A stretch of 64,000 nucleotides of DNA from Metopolophium dirhodum (taxonomy: Eukaryota; Arthropoda; Insecta; Hemiptera; Aphididae). The DNA lies in contig NC_083568.1 in assembly GCF_019925205.1 (NCBI RefSeq), forward strand, positions 8,306,393-8,370,392. Direction: 5' to 3'. Position 1 is the first letter of the stretch. Every line of letters begins with the position of its first letter. Positions 24,975-37,565 of this stretch are shown here, in pieces. The notes beneath the pieces were generated by a model that was not told the origin of the DNA, searched no databases, and saw only the letters and a list, made by a program, of their open reading frames with translations. A program made the position numbers and the translations under genes.

Positions 24975-25960
24975 GAACCCGTCCGCAGCTCACCCCTTGG
25001 CCGTAGACGACGGGCAGGATGACGGCGATACAGAGGAGGGGAGGATGTGAGAAAGAGCACGGACGGTGCGCGGCGGTAAGTCACCCACGCACGTTCTCCG
25101 GTCACCCGCGGCGCGACGGGTTGTTCGCGGGCGTAGCGCGCTCGGTCGTCTTGGACGCGCGAGACCCTCTGGCGGCTCGGCGAGCGCCCGGCTGCAGTTA
25201 CGGTCACGTGGAGCGGCGGCGGCGGCGACGGACGACGGCGACGACACGGCGGCTAGTAGTAGAGGTACCGGCGCGGGCAACGATTCCGCCCCGACGGTAC
25301 ACCGACGATGACGACGGCGATGGCGACTCGGCACGACGGCAGCGGCGGAGACCTTGGCACGGGGTGAGTGGTATGGAGATTTGCGTGCTAGGAACACGGG
25401 AACGTCAGCGTCGCCGGATCCAAGGAAACTTAACGGTTTCGGGGTCTGGCGGCGCGGGACTTCACCACCACGGCGGCGGAACGAAGAGGCGGCCGAAGGG
25501 ACAACGCCAGGGCGAAAATTACCGAGAGTTGAGGATCGCGCTGCGGTCGGCTGACTCTCGACTTTTCGCCCCGCGGTAATCTCACATTGGCCGCTTCGCT
25601 CGTCCCCGCCGGTTCCGCAGCACAAAATCTCGATTCGCTCGCTCCGTGTCTTGGTCTTCGCCGTCCGTCGGCAGAGTCGTCGCGCCGTCGACCGTCAACG
25701 CGCACAACATCGCGCACTATAGCCGCCGTTCGTCGCCGACGTCCGTGGTCGCTCCGCGGCCGTATCGGTTTGGCCTCGCCGGCTGGGCAAGGTCGTCAAG
25801 CGTCCGAGCAAACGCGCCCGCGACATACTCGGCAGCCCGCGGGACAGGTCGTGAGAACGTGCAGAGGTGACCAGCGGCCAATAACATTGCATAATATATC
25901 CGCACCAAAATTCGCCATCTTGCATCCTCTCCCCCTTGTCGATATTGTGTCCTGACCTCC
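24975..25960. promoter_or_regulatory. CpG/GC-rich island
   Basis: About 1 kb of very GC- and CpG-rich sequence with CGG/CGA-type trinucleotide runs (about 25211-25255), in an otherwise strongly AT-rich window. It follows the orphan frame and includes two strong plus-strand donor sites. It could be a 3' leader of that gene, an alternative promoter, or a set of 5'UTR exons. Several overlapping open frames exist on both strands, as expected from stop-poor GC-rich DNA, and none is called. Confidence 0.5.
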
Positions 25961-27100
25961 TGCCCGACGTATTTTTTTTTTCCTTTTATTTCTATAAATT
26001 ATTTCAAATTGTCCAATTGTTCATATGTTGTAAATTTCGATTTTTTTTTCTTATTCTCGGCCCTTTTTTAATATATTATTGATAGCCAATGTGCTAATTT
26101 TTTTCAACCAAAATACTATTTCTGTTTTTAAAAATATTGTTTCTACATTTTTGTATTATTTTTTTTTTTTTGTTATTAATAAATAAATTTTGTGAAAACA
26201 AAAAAAAATATTGTTTCTTTTTTTTTGTTTTGTCGAGTGTATATCTAATCATTTGTTACAGATTTAACGACTAAAAATCGTTAGAATATATAACTTAAAT
26301 AAAAAAATTCGTTAGTTAATTATACAGAGTATAAACGTAGTATAAACGATACACGGGTATTATAATATGTACCAAGAAATATTTAAGCCATCAAACACTA
26401 AAGGCGACGAAAACTGTTGAATAAATCATAAAATAACGCATTACACCGCGGCGGAAACGACATGGACAGTTGTATAAACTATACTATACGAGGGTTCTAA
26501 ATAACAATATGTATTTAATAGTATATAATTAATACAAAATAATTTTAAAAAAGGTGGATAAGTGGTTGTCGCTCTGCTGTACAGTAGGTTACAAGTGAGT
26601 CACTGTAATGTATGGTGTTAAATTCGAATTTTTTTTAAATATGTTTCAGGTGAATAGCATTAACTTAATGCAAATATAAATTCAAATTCAATCAACATTT
26701 TCATTATTTTTTTTTTTTTTTTAAATAAACACTTTTTTGTACTAATGTTTAATATCCTGTACCCAATATTAATATAAATATAAAAATTAAATTAAAAACC
26801 ATTTTTAGTAAATTTTATACTATATTTTATGCATTTTAAGTGCATATTCTATTGCATATTTTTGACATTTTTAATGCATTTTTTAAGGTTTTTTAGTGCA
26901 TTAAATTCACAGCCCTAGTAATAGTAATAATAGCAATAGGTAATTTACTGGTTACTGGCTACTGCATACCACGTACGACGTTAATAATAAGTAATATTAA
27001 CTAATAAGCCATCATTATATTCTATTGAACTTTTGAACTGGTAAATAATATAATAATATTAAATATAAAATCAAAAATGTTAAGGCCACGAGACAAGTTC
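25961..27100. other. AT-rich flank of the island
   Basis: Begins with long T tracts; AATAAA at 26178-26183 could end a transcript from the island. At 26545-26640 (minus) there is an end of the dispersed family (reverse complement contains CTTGTAACCTACTGTACAGC). No coding region is seen. Confidence 0.5.
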
Positions 27101-27337
27101 CGAAAATATTTATCTGGTCGTAGTGAAAAATTAAAAAAAAAAAATACAAATTGAAGTAAACATAAACTCCATTCGTGGTTTGTTAGTAAAGTTTTTGAAT
27201 AAACCGAAAATTTTATCCGATGATTCCGATGTTACGACACAATTACATGTAAGTAGTACTTATAAATTTATAATAACACTACCTATTATATTTATATTTT
27301 ATACATTTAATTGGTGTAATTTTTACTACCTACCAAT

Positions 27338-27553
27338 ATTAGCTGAATACTATGCCCGTAACTACTGCTTCAGCAGAACGATCGTTTTCAAAGCTGAAAT
27401 TAATAAAAAAACTATCTCCGAAGCACGTTGTCACAAGTAAAAATCACCAACTTAGCTATAATCTCTATCGAAAAAGAAATTGCTGACCAATTAAAATATG
27501 ATGATATTATTGATCAATTTGCGTATATAAAGAGCAGAAAAGTTAATTTTTAA
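27338..27553 (+). pseudogene. Relic hAT transposase C-terminus
   Basis: MPVTTASAERSFSKLKLIKK starting at 27352 is the hallmark hAT dimerisation region. The same element continues one frame later with ISIEKEIADQLKYDDIIDQF up to a TAA at 27551-27553. At least one frameshift and a stop separate the two parts, and the catalytic domain is missing, so this is dead. The matching 3' transposon end is probably the GGGACGGCCCTG at 27860-27871, preceded by GGCCACGCAAATCGTT. Confidence 0.8.
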
Positions 27554-27871
27554 TATATTTTTATATTGTACCTATTGCTATATTTCATATTTGTTGTCTT
27601 ATTTTGTCAATATTTTTTTGATAATTTTTATTTATTACATTAAGTTTGATTATATGACACGGTGCGTTATTAGTTAATTTACTTATTCATGTTGTTGTAG
27701 GTGCAAGGTACTATATTTGTTAAGATTATTTGCGCACATTTGAGTTTCAAATTTGGGGAGTATAGCTCCCATATGCGATATGCAACTGACGTGCGATAAT
27801 GACATTTTAGGCATTTTAGGCCCCGCCATTTTACTCTGCCCCGGGCCACGCAAATCGTTGGGACGGCCCTG

Positions 27872-28290
27872 CGCTATACCCGCATGCGTCTTACAAATGT
27901 ACAACATAGCAAAAAACTGTTTTGCGCGGGATAGAACCACTCACTCGGTATTTATAATAGAATTACCAACATTTCACAACGCATAGAGAACAACTTTTTC
28001 TACGTCGTGGCGTTTTTATTTTTTTTGATAACATTTACCAATAATTTTTAATAATTAAATGAAAAAAACAAAAAAAATTCTAATGTTCTCAAACTGATAA
28101 CTTTAATTTAATTTATCTTATCCAAATAATTAAAACGCTACGACACAGATAAAGCTGTTTCCTATGCGTTGTGGAATTTCGGTAATTCTACTATAAATAT
28201 CGAGGAAGTGATTCTATCCCGCGCAAAATAGTTTTTGGTTATGTTGTAAATTTGTAAGACGGAGACAACGCATGCGGGTATAGCGTCCTG
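27872..28290. mobile_element. Foldback MITE
   Basis: Two long inverted arms of about 150 bp face each other across an AT-rich centre. Left: CGCTATACCCGCATGCG, then TTGCGCGGGATAGAA and CACAACGCATAG. Right is the reverse complement with a few changes and an 8-bp insertion (TTGTCTCC). The left end abuts the hAT relic end exactly at 27871/27872. A fragment of the same arm occurs at 43592-43635. Confidence 0.75.
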
Positions 28291-31200
28291 TTAAAGTATT
28301 TATGTTCCAATAATAAAATTTTCATAAAATATCATTTAATTTAAAATAAAATCCACTTTAGGGGAATATAAAACCATTGTGTAGAAAAAATGCTTTTCTC
28401 AATACACAATTTTAAAACATATTTTTTCATTCGGTATTATAAAAGTGGGTGATCTTAAATAATTAGTTAATAATTTATATCACACATTTAATGAAGTAAT
28501 ATATTATATTGTAGATCATTTATACGCCATGATATAACATTCGGCATAGGTAATTTTTAACATTTTTAGTGATGACATAATATTTAATTAGTACCTTGTG
28601 TAAAAAACTATAAAACATAGTTTATTACAGTTAATATTTTAATCCTAAAAATCTACTCAAAATGTATTGCAAATAATAGTAAGTAAGACATTTTGCATAA
28701 AAGCTTGATTTTAAATAATGAATATCGTATATTATAATCAATTTACAAATACTATAATCAATGCTACTATTGATTTACCATAATAATCTTTGTGATACGT
28801 CATTCAACAGTCATAAATATTTCCAAGTACTAGGTACTATTCATTAATTTATTATGTTATATAAATGATATCATTTAATTTGATTTTGAAGAAGGAACTT
28901 AGATTGAATATGACCTGCAATGCTATGGGCTATGTTCGTTATAATATTCAAATGTTTAATGTCTGGTGATAAAAATTAATAATTTTGGTAAAAATGGTAA
29001 CAGATAATCCATAAATCATAATAATTATACAAAAATGGCTTCGTGTTCTTATTGTTTAATATGAGTGTATGACAATTTTTCATAGCATATTAGCATCAAA
29101 TTTTTTTCAACATACATGCATTTCAATGTCGGCTAGTTTAAAAATGGATAATCTATAATAAATTAATTTTCTTCATTGCTAAATGTGTATTTTATTTTAT
29201 TATTTATTTATCAGGCATATCATACCTTTACTATAACAATAATAATATGCTTGTCGTATAGTGTAGCCGTGGTATGTATCATTATTGAGTCATTAAACTT
29301 GTTCGTGACAACTAGAAATACTGTGTAGGTAAAATAACTGAGTAACATAACAATGAACTAAGGAAGTCCTTTTAGATTATAAACAACAACACTAGTTAAA
29401 CAAACATTGCATTCTACATCATAATTGATAACAGGTAAGTCACCTATATCTACCTACTATTTAAGTTGAGAAAAAAATTGAGTTTGAAAGTATACGTAGG
29501 TAATAATACCTACATTAAATCAAGTAAACCATTATTGACATTAAAATATTACGAACATTTCAATTAAAATTATTCGTAATTGAATTATCTTCTTTATTTA
29601 AATGTATCTACTTGGTGTATCTAAGTCTGTAGTTTTGTATTGAAACTTTTAAACTTGAATAAAAAAGTTTGAAAATATGTCTGAAAATTATAAGATAAGA
29701 ACGTTTTAATAATTTTCAAGACAAATATTATAAAGGTAAATAATAAATATAAACTATTATTATCTCGTTGTATTTTTTAAATACAAAGGTCAGTGTTATC
29801 AAATACAATTATTGTTAAATGTTAAAGCAGTTAGTAACTACTTACGCAGTTACGCTGTACCTACCTAATGGCTAATACAGTAATACTAATAAGTAATGGT
29901 AACAGCTATTATTCTCGAATCTCGATATAAAATATCAACTCTAGGATTAGTCCATGAAGGTGAAAAAATCATAATTTATAATTTATAAAAACTACGTAAA
30001 TAAGTACGTAATAATTAGTAAAGTAATATAATATAGGTAAACCCATAGTTATTGAGTAAAACCTTAGTTTCCATAAATTAGAACCTTAATGTCCATAAAA
30101 TATTTCATAATATATACCTACAAGTACAATATTTATTTTACTTTATTTTTGCGCAGGGGTTTTTTTTAATGATTTTTTCTGACTGCACAAACTTATTCCC
30201 ACTTTTGAATTATAGTAAGGTTTTTGTCTACGCGTGCCAACCCTACTTTTAATTGTTGAACTATGCCGGCTATACTACAACTGTCTAGTGTCTACTGTAT
30301 ACTGTACCATCTACATTTTTTGCTTTCATAAAAATGCATAAACTCAGAAACGATACCCATGTAAAAACATATAAATCCGGACTAACCCATGATAAATACC
30401 AGATAAATCATTTTATATAAATGCACTATTTTTATTGTAAATAGTAATTTTAAAATGTTCTTTGTAAATATAAGTAATAATACCTACTAAGTAATATTTA
30501 CTTGTAATAGGTAATTTGTAATAATAATTGCTTACAAAAATAAAAACAATCAATTGACTAGGTAGCTTATTTTTAATTTTATAATATAACAATATAGCGT
30601 TTTTCTTACGTTTAAAAAAAAATTGTATAATAATAATAATAATAATAGTTATGATCTTACCGCGTTATACGGTTCGACGGCGCAATTTTATATTGCACTC
30701 CACAATTTCGGACACGACGTGAGGATAATATTATGTCTTCATCGCCGACCACAAGTCATCGGAATGTCGTGGCTTGAGCACAATAAACAATATTTGGCGA
30801 AGAGATGCGACGTAACTCGCGTCCAGTGAAATGATATTGTAAACATAACAATACTACACAATAGACCGACGTCTTTGCGTACATCTGCCGACGATTTTTC
30901 TGCGGTGTTGTGATTGTTTTGCAAACATCGTAGATGTTCACGTTTGTTACTAGTTAGCAGTTATGACCAGAACAAAAAAATTATAAATTCCACTTACGGA
31001 GGATCGGAACGATATATTATAATATACAGTAATACGTATTAAGTATAATGTGTGCATATATGATAGTGTTGTGTTATTATATAATGATGTATATTATATC
31101 TCGTCAAAAATCCAAGAATTGCGAAAATACGTGTGCGTTGGATGTTTTTTTCTTTCTCTTCAGCCATAATTATTATAACGTCCAACAATATTATTAACAT

Positions 31201-33216
31201 TATGGCCTATTCGATAGACCACATATTGGCTCATGAAATTTATCGAAAATTATTATTGGCATTTTATAGATATACCTATTTATCACAACGTCTCATTTTA
31301 AATTCGACGGACGAAATGTGACCATATAATATTAATTATCGTTGTTTATTTGTCGTTACTAGGACTAGGATTTATATTATATGCAAAATAAAAGTAGTTA
31401 AGTAGAATGTGCAATTATTCATTTTGTTAGCATTTGCTAATAAATATAGGCTATAGTGCTATACAAGAAAATAATTTAATATTCAATAGATTTTCCTATA
31501 ATTTCCAAATATATCGTAAGAACTAAATTAGAAGCAACTTATAAAATTTAAAAATAAATTGAGTAAAGTTATTTTGATGTGTAACCTAAATCATATTTTT
31601 AAATAAATCCATAACATTTTCAATACATTTTTAAATTATTTTCGTCAAAGACAAAATCACAGATTTTATGAAATTAAAATTTAGTGCGTGATTTTACGTG
31701 ACATTTAGTTACTATTTACTCGACTTTCGATTAAATATTATAACCATAAAAGATATATTTTTGGTGTTTAAATATTGTTAAAATGGCCATAGCCTCCAAA
31801 AACGAGGTACCGTTTGCCACCACTGTCCATTTTCCTCCTATAAATAATAAATAAAATAATAAAATAGTTAATATAAATAATTTATGCATATCAAAAACAT
31901 AAAAAATATTCTTTATTAGGCTTAATCGACAGCTGATGTAGATATAGCCGATACCAGAATGTATCAAACGAAAATGTGATCCTAGCCTTACTCTATCCTT
32001 ATAATACGGAACGTAATACTACGACACTGGATAAAAAATATTGGAGGAAAATATACATAATTTCAGTCTAAAATAATGTGGAGAAAAATGGACAGCGGAG
32101 GAAAACGGTATCTCGTTTTTGGAGGAAAATGGAACCGCCCGTTAAAATAGATCATATTTTGTTTATTTATATCAGGGGATTGTAGTCATTACAAAATAGG
32201 TACTAATCAAGTTTTTAAAAAGATGTACCATCAAAAAAACATGTCAATGCAATAAATGATCAACCCTAGCCCAAAACCCAAACCCCCTGGCTATACTCCA
32301 CTGCATGACGGTAGTGCACTTTCACCCCTGCCATGGTGTTATGTATAGCAGGTGCAAACTGCAAATTTATGCTGTTGTACATGCTACAGCTGAAATTTAA
32401 TCCTATTAAAATAATGTGCAAGTGCAATACGCCAATACTATTTCATTGATTTGTTGTATTTTTTTGATAAAAGGTGACACAACATAAAATAATCTTATAG
32501 GTATGTAAGCTTAGACCTTATATTATTATAAGGTCTATGGGTGTAGGTAATATTTTTGTTATCACTTAGGTATCAATTATAGGCTTATGGCAAGATGGAT
32601 TGAATATCAGAATATCAATCCACTTTGAATTATAGCATTATTATCATAAACTAGGTATATAGACTAAATTATTAAGTAACTAATTTAACAAAATAACATT
32701 TTTTGTTTTATATAAATATTGTATTATTACAACACGGTTATTCAGCGTACTTATTTTTATATGTAGGTACTTTACAGAGTGTTTAAAATATACAAATTTT
32801 GATATTTGTATGTAATCGGAGAAGCGTGACGCGAGCAAATCGATTGGCTTCAAAATATGACTTAATTTGTATTTATAATAATTGGACTTACGAAAATTTG
32901 CACTTGATGAAATTTAAGGAAATTATTCACGCCACTGAACTATATATGGGTACCTAACTATTTTATTATTATTGTATTATTTATTTAGAAACTTAGTCAA
33001 AAAGCTTTGAAATATTTCAAAGACTATAATGTTTTAGATTTTTAATCTTCTTTTCTTGGCACTTTGCTCCCAACTACTCCGTAACATTTTTTTGTATTCG
33101 ACTATTCAAGACCGGAAACATGAGAATATAATTTTTTTTAATGTCCGTCCAATTTTAAAATGACAAAATGATATTAAATGCTTAAATATCTGCAATTTTC
33201 CCATGTTTCGTATCCA
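28291..33216. other. Gene-poor AT-rich DNA
   Basis: No supported protein gene. Contents are a 46-bp inverted repeat pair (31793-32125), an (AAT)n microsatellite at about 30629-30649, and a modestly CpG-containing segment at 30650-30950 with a minus-strand donor (GCG|GTAAGAT near 30660) that could be a non-coding first exon of a leftward gene. The last point is weak. Confidence 0.5.
31793..32125. repeat. 46-bp inverted repeat pair
   Basis: 31793-31838 and 32080-32125 are reverse complements of each other with only a handful of mismatches over 46 bp, each bounded by CCTCC/GGAGG. The 241-bp spacer is non-coding. Either a foldback transposon or the source of a long hairpin RNA. Confidence 0.7.
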
Positions 33217-33288
33217 TCCGGTATGGTCTAGTGGCTAGGATACCTGGCTTTCACCCAGGAGGCTCGGGTTCGATTCCCGGTACCGGAA
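33217..33288 (+). tRNA. tRNA-Glu (TTC)
   Basis: A 72-base sequence folds as a complete cloverleaf. TCCGGTA pairs with TACCGGA in the acceptor stem, CCTGG/CCAGG form the anticodon stem, and the loop CTTTCAC places anticodon TTC at 33250-33252. A box TGGTCTAGTGGCTAGGA and B box GGTTCGATTCC match the polymerase III promoter. No intron; the discriminator base is A. A T-run follows within about 10 bases. It stands alone, unlinked to other RNA genes here, and decodes GAA/GAG in cytosolic translation. Confidence 0.96.
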
Positions 33289-33593
33289 TAAATTTTTGTC
33301 AATTTTTTTATTATTTCTTTACTACATCAGTTATATTTTATAATATTCACTTAATAATACGACTTGAATACAAAATATTTCGAAATTTTGCAAAGCCTCC
33401 CTCTGTACCTATTATTTATTTTTAAATTATAAATAAAACTAGAATAACCTTGAAATATTATTAGATAGCTCTACCTATTTGTTTTTCATTACTTATAAAC
33501 TATTATTTAATATTAGTCACTTTCAGCACAGAACTCCTGTATAATTAATTTAAAATTTATGCTCAAAACATGACAATGCAGACATAATATTAA

Positions 33594-34024
33594 GAGGATG
33601 TCAGTGTCAGTGTTCGTTTTCTCTCTCTGGCCCACGCGCAACATATAGAAAAAACAAAAACAAGTTTTTGAGTAATCTTATAGTAAAAATGTAAAATCAC
33701 CCATTACAAAAACGATAGAGAATAATATTTTTGAGGGTATGACGTATCAATTTGTCTAAATATTGTCTCAAAACCATTTAAACATTATTGAAATGTACAA
33801 TATTATTTTTTTTTTTTCGAAATTCGAATACAAAGTTTAATAACAATAAAATATAAAACCTATGTTTCATATACTCTCAAAAATATTATCCGCTATAATT
33901 TTTGTAATAGTTAATTTTACTCCAAGATTACATAAAAAAAAAAAAAGATTCTGCGTAAATGAGTTTTGTCTATGCTGTGCATGGGCCAGGGAGGGAAAAT
34001 AAACAGTCCGCTGACATCCTCCTC
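33594..34024. mobile_element. Foldback MITE (GAGGATGTCAG family), copy 1
   Basis: Left end GAGGATGTCAG and right end CTGACATCCTC are inverted, and inner parts also pair (TCTCTGGCCCACGCGCA against TGTGCATGGGCCAGGGA; AATAATATTTTTGAGGGT against its complement). 431 bp, no coding potential. A second copy lies at 47296-47741. Confidence 0.7.
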
Positions 34025-37000
34025 TTGCCGGCTCTCCACCACGTGTGGCTCAGCCCGTAACTCAAATTACCTTGGTAATTGGTGTCATAGAAGTGCCCTG
34101 GCCAGGGGCAATCTGAAGCTTGTTTAAGGGGTTAGCGAGTAGGAATATTTTTTAGTGATATATAAAGTAGGTACAATGAGAATGTTGTATTTCTATATTA
34201 ATTAACAATTAACTTATATGAGTTTATACGAGAATCCAAGTTCAGATACTCTGAACAAACATTGATTAACAATTTATATTATTGTAATTAATATTGTGAA
34301 CATCATAATATCAGGTCTGTATAAAATGTAGGTACTTTAAGAATTTGATTAAGATTTTAACTCATTGGGGTTACCAAACTGTTTTATAATTACAACGAAA
34401 ACATCAAAATAAATTTAATTCAAAACTGCAGGTGTCGTGTAAATATTTCCGTTTTACCGCCGTCTTTTGTAACCTTATTGTTCATTGGTTTTTACTGACG
34501 CCAACGATTTCCAGATTCCTAACGTGGACCTTCAAAAATATTAATTGGTGACCTAACCTATGTATTATATTATTATACCATGCTACTATAGCTACTTAAA
34601 ACTTACAACTCCTGGTCCCGATTGCACATTTTTTTTATTTCATAGGTACTATATAAGTTCAAAAAAAAAAAAAATAGATATATTTTACAACATTACAATA
34701 TTAGCATACCTTTATTGATTTATTTTTCTTAATTAATAATGGCATAATCAGCTACCGGCAGTGTACTTTGATTTGTTGAACTTTTCCAGTATCCTTTTTT
34801 GATATATTTTATATTTTATAATTATTATTATAATACATACTGCATGTCATATTATTTGTATATTTAAAATTTTTAATAGATCTATTTATTTTAGGTTTTT
34901 TAAAATGTTGAACATTTATTAAAAAATACCTAATAACCGATACACATTTGATCCCCGGCGATTATTAGATAATAATTAAACATAAATGGACGTATTTAAT
35001 TTTCTTTTTTTTTATATTTATCGTCACACTCTGTAATAGTAGATACGTTTTAACTTTTAAGAATATACATAATTAATAATTTGAATGTTTACATAGTTTT
35101 CTAAACATTAAAATTGTATTTGACTATGAATACCTATGATCCTACCTAGTTTATTATTTCTATGATTAATAAATAGTTAGGTTAATTATTTAATTCTTGC
35201 TAATACCAAATAACATATATCGTGGTCCAATATATTTTTACTATATTTCTGAAACCTTAATTTTCTGAAAAATACAATTATCTACATTAAATCATTTCAA
35301 AATCACCTTTTAAATATCGATGTGGCAACGACCAACAAATGATTAAATTTACACTAATCTGTATACATATACCATTATATATTTTACTACTCAGTACTCT
35401 TACTACATAATATATTGAGGATTGAAATATCGTAAACAATTTGTCAATACGTCAAACGTTACATAATATAATACATTTGGCAAGAATTTAAACTTGTAAA
35501 TATATATATATGCATTTAATATACAATTTACGTGGTTGGTATTAGAGTTCATGTTATGGTGACCTGGTGAAGCGCGGTGATTGGACGCAGTCACTAATAT
35601 AGTAATGTGTGCAGCGGCCGAGCAGGCTCCCAGATGGGTGACCACCTGTGTTCTTTGTGACCTATACCTATTACTAAACTGCACTAATACTAATACATTT
35701 TAGTTATTTATCGGCCTTGTCAAGTCTTCTTACTATTTGAAATAGGTAAAATTATGATTCATGAGTATATTATGTATCATAAACAATATAAATTCGTATC
35801 AGAACAAATTGATTTTAATTCTATTTTTTTGTTTTCCAATATTGAACTTGTTCAGCAATCAACATCTTACTAGTACCTATATTAATTTTTAAATATTTAA
35901 AACTTAAATAAAATATTACTAGGCCATATAAATTAAAATTTTTGTCATTCACGCTGCTATATGCCTATATAGTAGGTAACGAGTGTAGGGGCACAGGGGC
36001 ACTCGTCATTAAATAAGTATAAAGTGCATGCAATATGTATCACAGCTGTAATGGGAATTCGATAAATTTGAAATCATGTCAAATTAATCTTCTTTCACTT
36101 TATTGTAGGTACCTAGGTAGTTTCAAAAAACTAGCCTGACTGTAGGTCTATCAGTCTACAGGTACTTTGTACTTCTAAGTTCTAAGTGATGTTTTACTAT
36201 GCCGTTTTTTTGTAATTTCGTTTTTGTTTTTCTCGAATATTTTGAATTTTTATTCTATAACCACCACCCCTCACCGTTAAATATTAATATAAAGTACCTA
36301 TTGAATTAAATATTAAGTATTATTTCACATAAAATATATAATATTTATTATATAATTTGCTACCATAAACCACCATCGAAGTTGAAAGCCACATCTTTAT
36401 CGCACTGCAAAACGTGTAACTACGCACACTAGAAAAAAACATATCGTCGTAAAACCAATTCATTGATCGCTCCACTTAAAATCTAAAACTTGGGTTTTTA
36501 CTTACTAGTTCACCAAGGTGGACTGACCAAGGTGGATATATATTATCTATATATCCACCTTGATCTTGACGCAACCTGTTGGCTGTATAGTGTACCTAAA
36601 TCACCCCGGACTAAGATAATATATCTTAATCCGTGGTGTATATTATCTTTATTCGTGGGTCAGAGATAGTTATCAAATGTTGTTAAAAATCTCTGTCACA
36701 CAATTATTGTTCCGTGTCCTGTTTCTTCCTTTATTTTGTTAACTATATAGCTATATTCACTAAAATTTACTTAAACATTATTATTATATGAATTTAATTT
36801 ATTATTTCTTATTTTAAACATAATAATATAATACGTAAACTAAGATACTATTATATTATTATTGATTAATACTGAACTATCACCTCCACACAGCCAGCGA
36901 CTTGGTAGTGACCACCTTCTGTTATTTTAAGTACATCATTATCTATTTTTAAACTATTAATTTAAAAAAAAATATTTTAATATATTTTAATATGTATATA

Positions 37001-37565
37001 TAATATGCAAGCATAAATTATAATATTGTTCTATGATAGTATGAATTGTAACAGGCGTTAAGAAATATAATATGTAAATTACAACTTTTTTAAACAACGT
37101 ATTAAGTATAATTTACATTAAATTCTTAATTTACAATTATTTAATATAATGCTGTTTGATTATACATTAGTACATTACTCATTAGTTATTTACTTACCTA
37201 CATCGGGCTACATTGCTCAAATTTAATCATAACGTTAAAACTAATATTACAATACTTACACTCTATAGTATTATAGTAGGTACCCAAGTGATAAATTATA
37301 ATATAAATAATTTACAATTTGTTATTATATAAATAGAGTTATTACGATAACAAAAAAATAAATACGACAACATCGTCGTCTTATGTATGCGTCCTACTCA
37401 ATAGTTGAATAAAATAATTAAAACGTATAAAAATAATTATTAATTAATACATATTTTTACAAATTATAAAGTTAAATTAAATTAAATGTGTATGTTAAGT
37501 AGCAGGTACATTTAAAGTTCCTAACATAAGGTATGCTTAAATTATAATTTTGTTAAGCCGTGTGT
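34025..37565. other. Gene-poor AT-rich DNA
   Basis: No supported gene. Contains the plus-oriented 5S-like SINE and, near 36425-36485, a weak copy of the dispersed-repeat terminus seen at 3500-3567. The part next to 37565 is the likely 3'UTR of the heparanase-like gene, but a canonical minus-strand AATAAA close to the stop was not found. Confidence 0.5.
35556..35662 (+). repeat. 5S rRNA-like SINE, copy 2 (plus)
   Basis: GCGCGGTGATTGGACGCAGT ... GAGCAGGCTCCCAGATGGGT ... GACCACCTGTGTTC. It matches the reverse complement of 8514-8645 and shares the 5S box C-like GATGGGTGACC. An overlapping minus-strand frame is incidental. Confidence 0.55.

Noticed and set aside
24403..25955. Several 60-256 codon Arg/Ser/Pro-rich frames on both strands of the CpG island
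   Set aside because: GC-rich DNA has few stops; these overlap each other and have repetitive composition. Only the 239-codon frame has a good start context and domain-like layout.
35403..35684. 93-codon minus-strand frame
   Set aside because: Overlaps the 5S-like SINE and has no protein family features.
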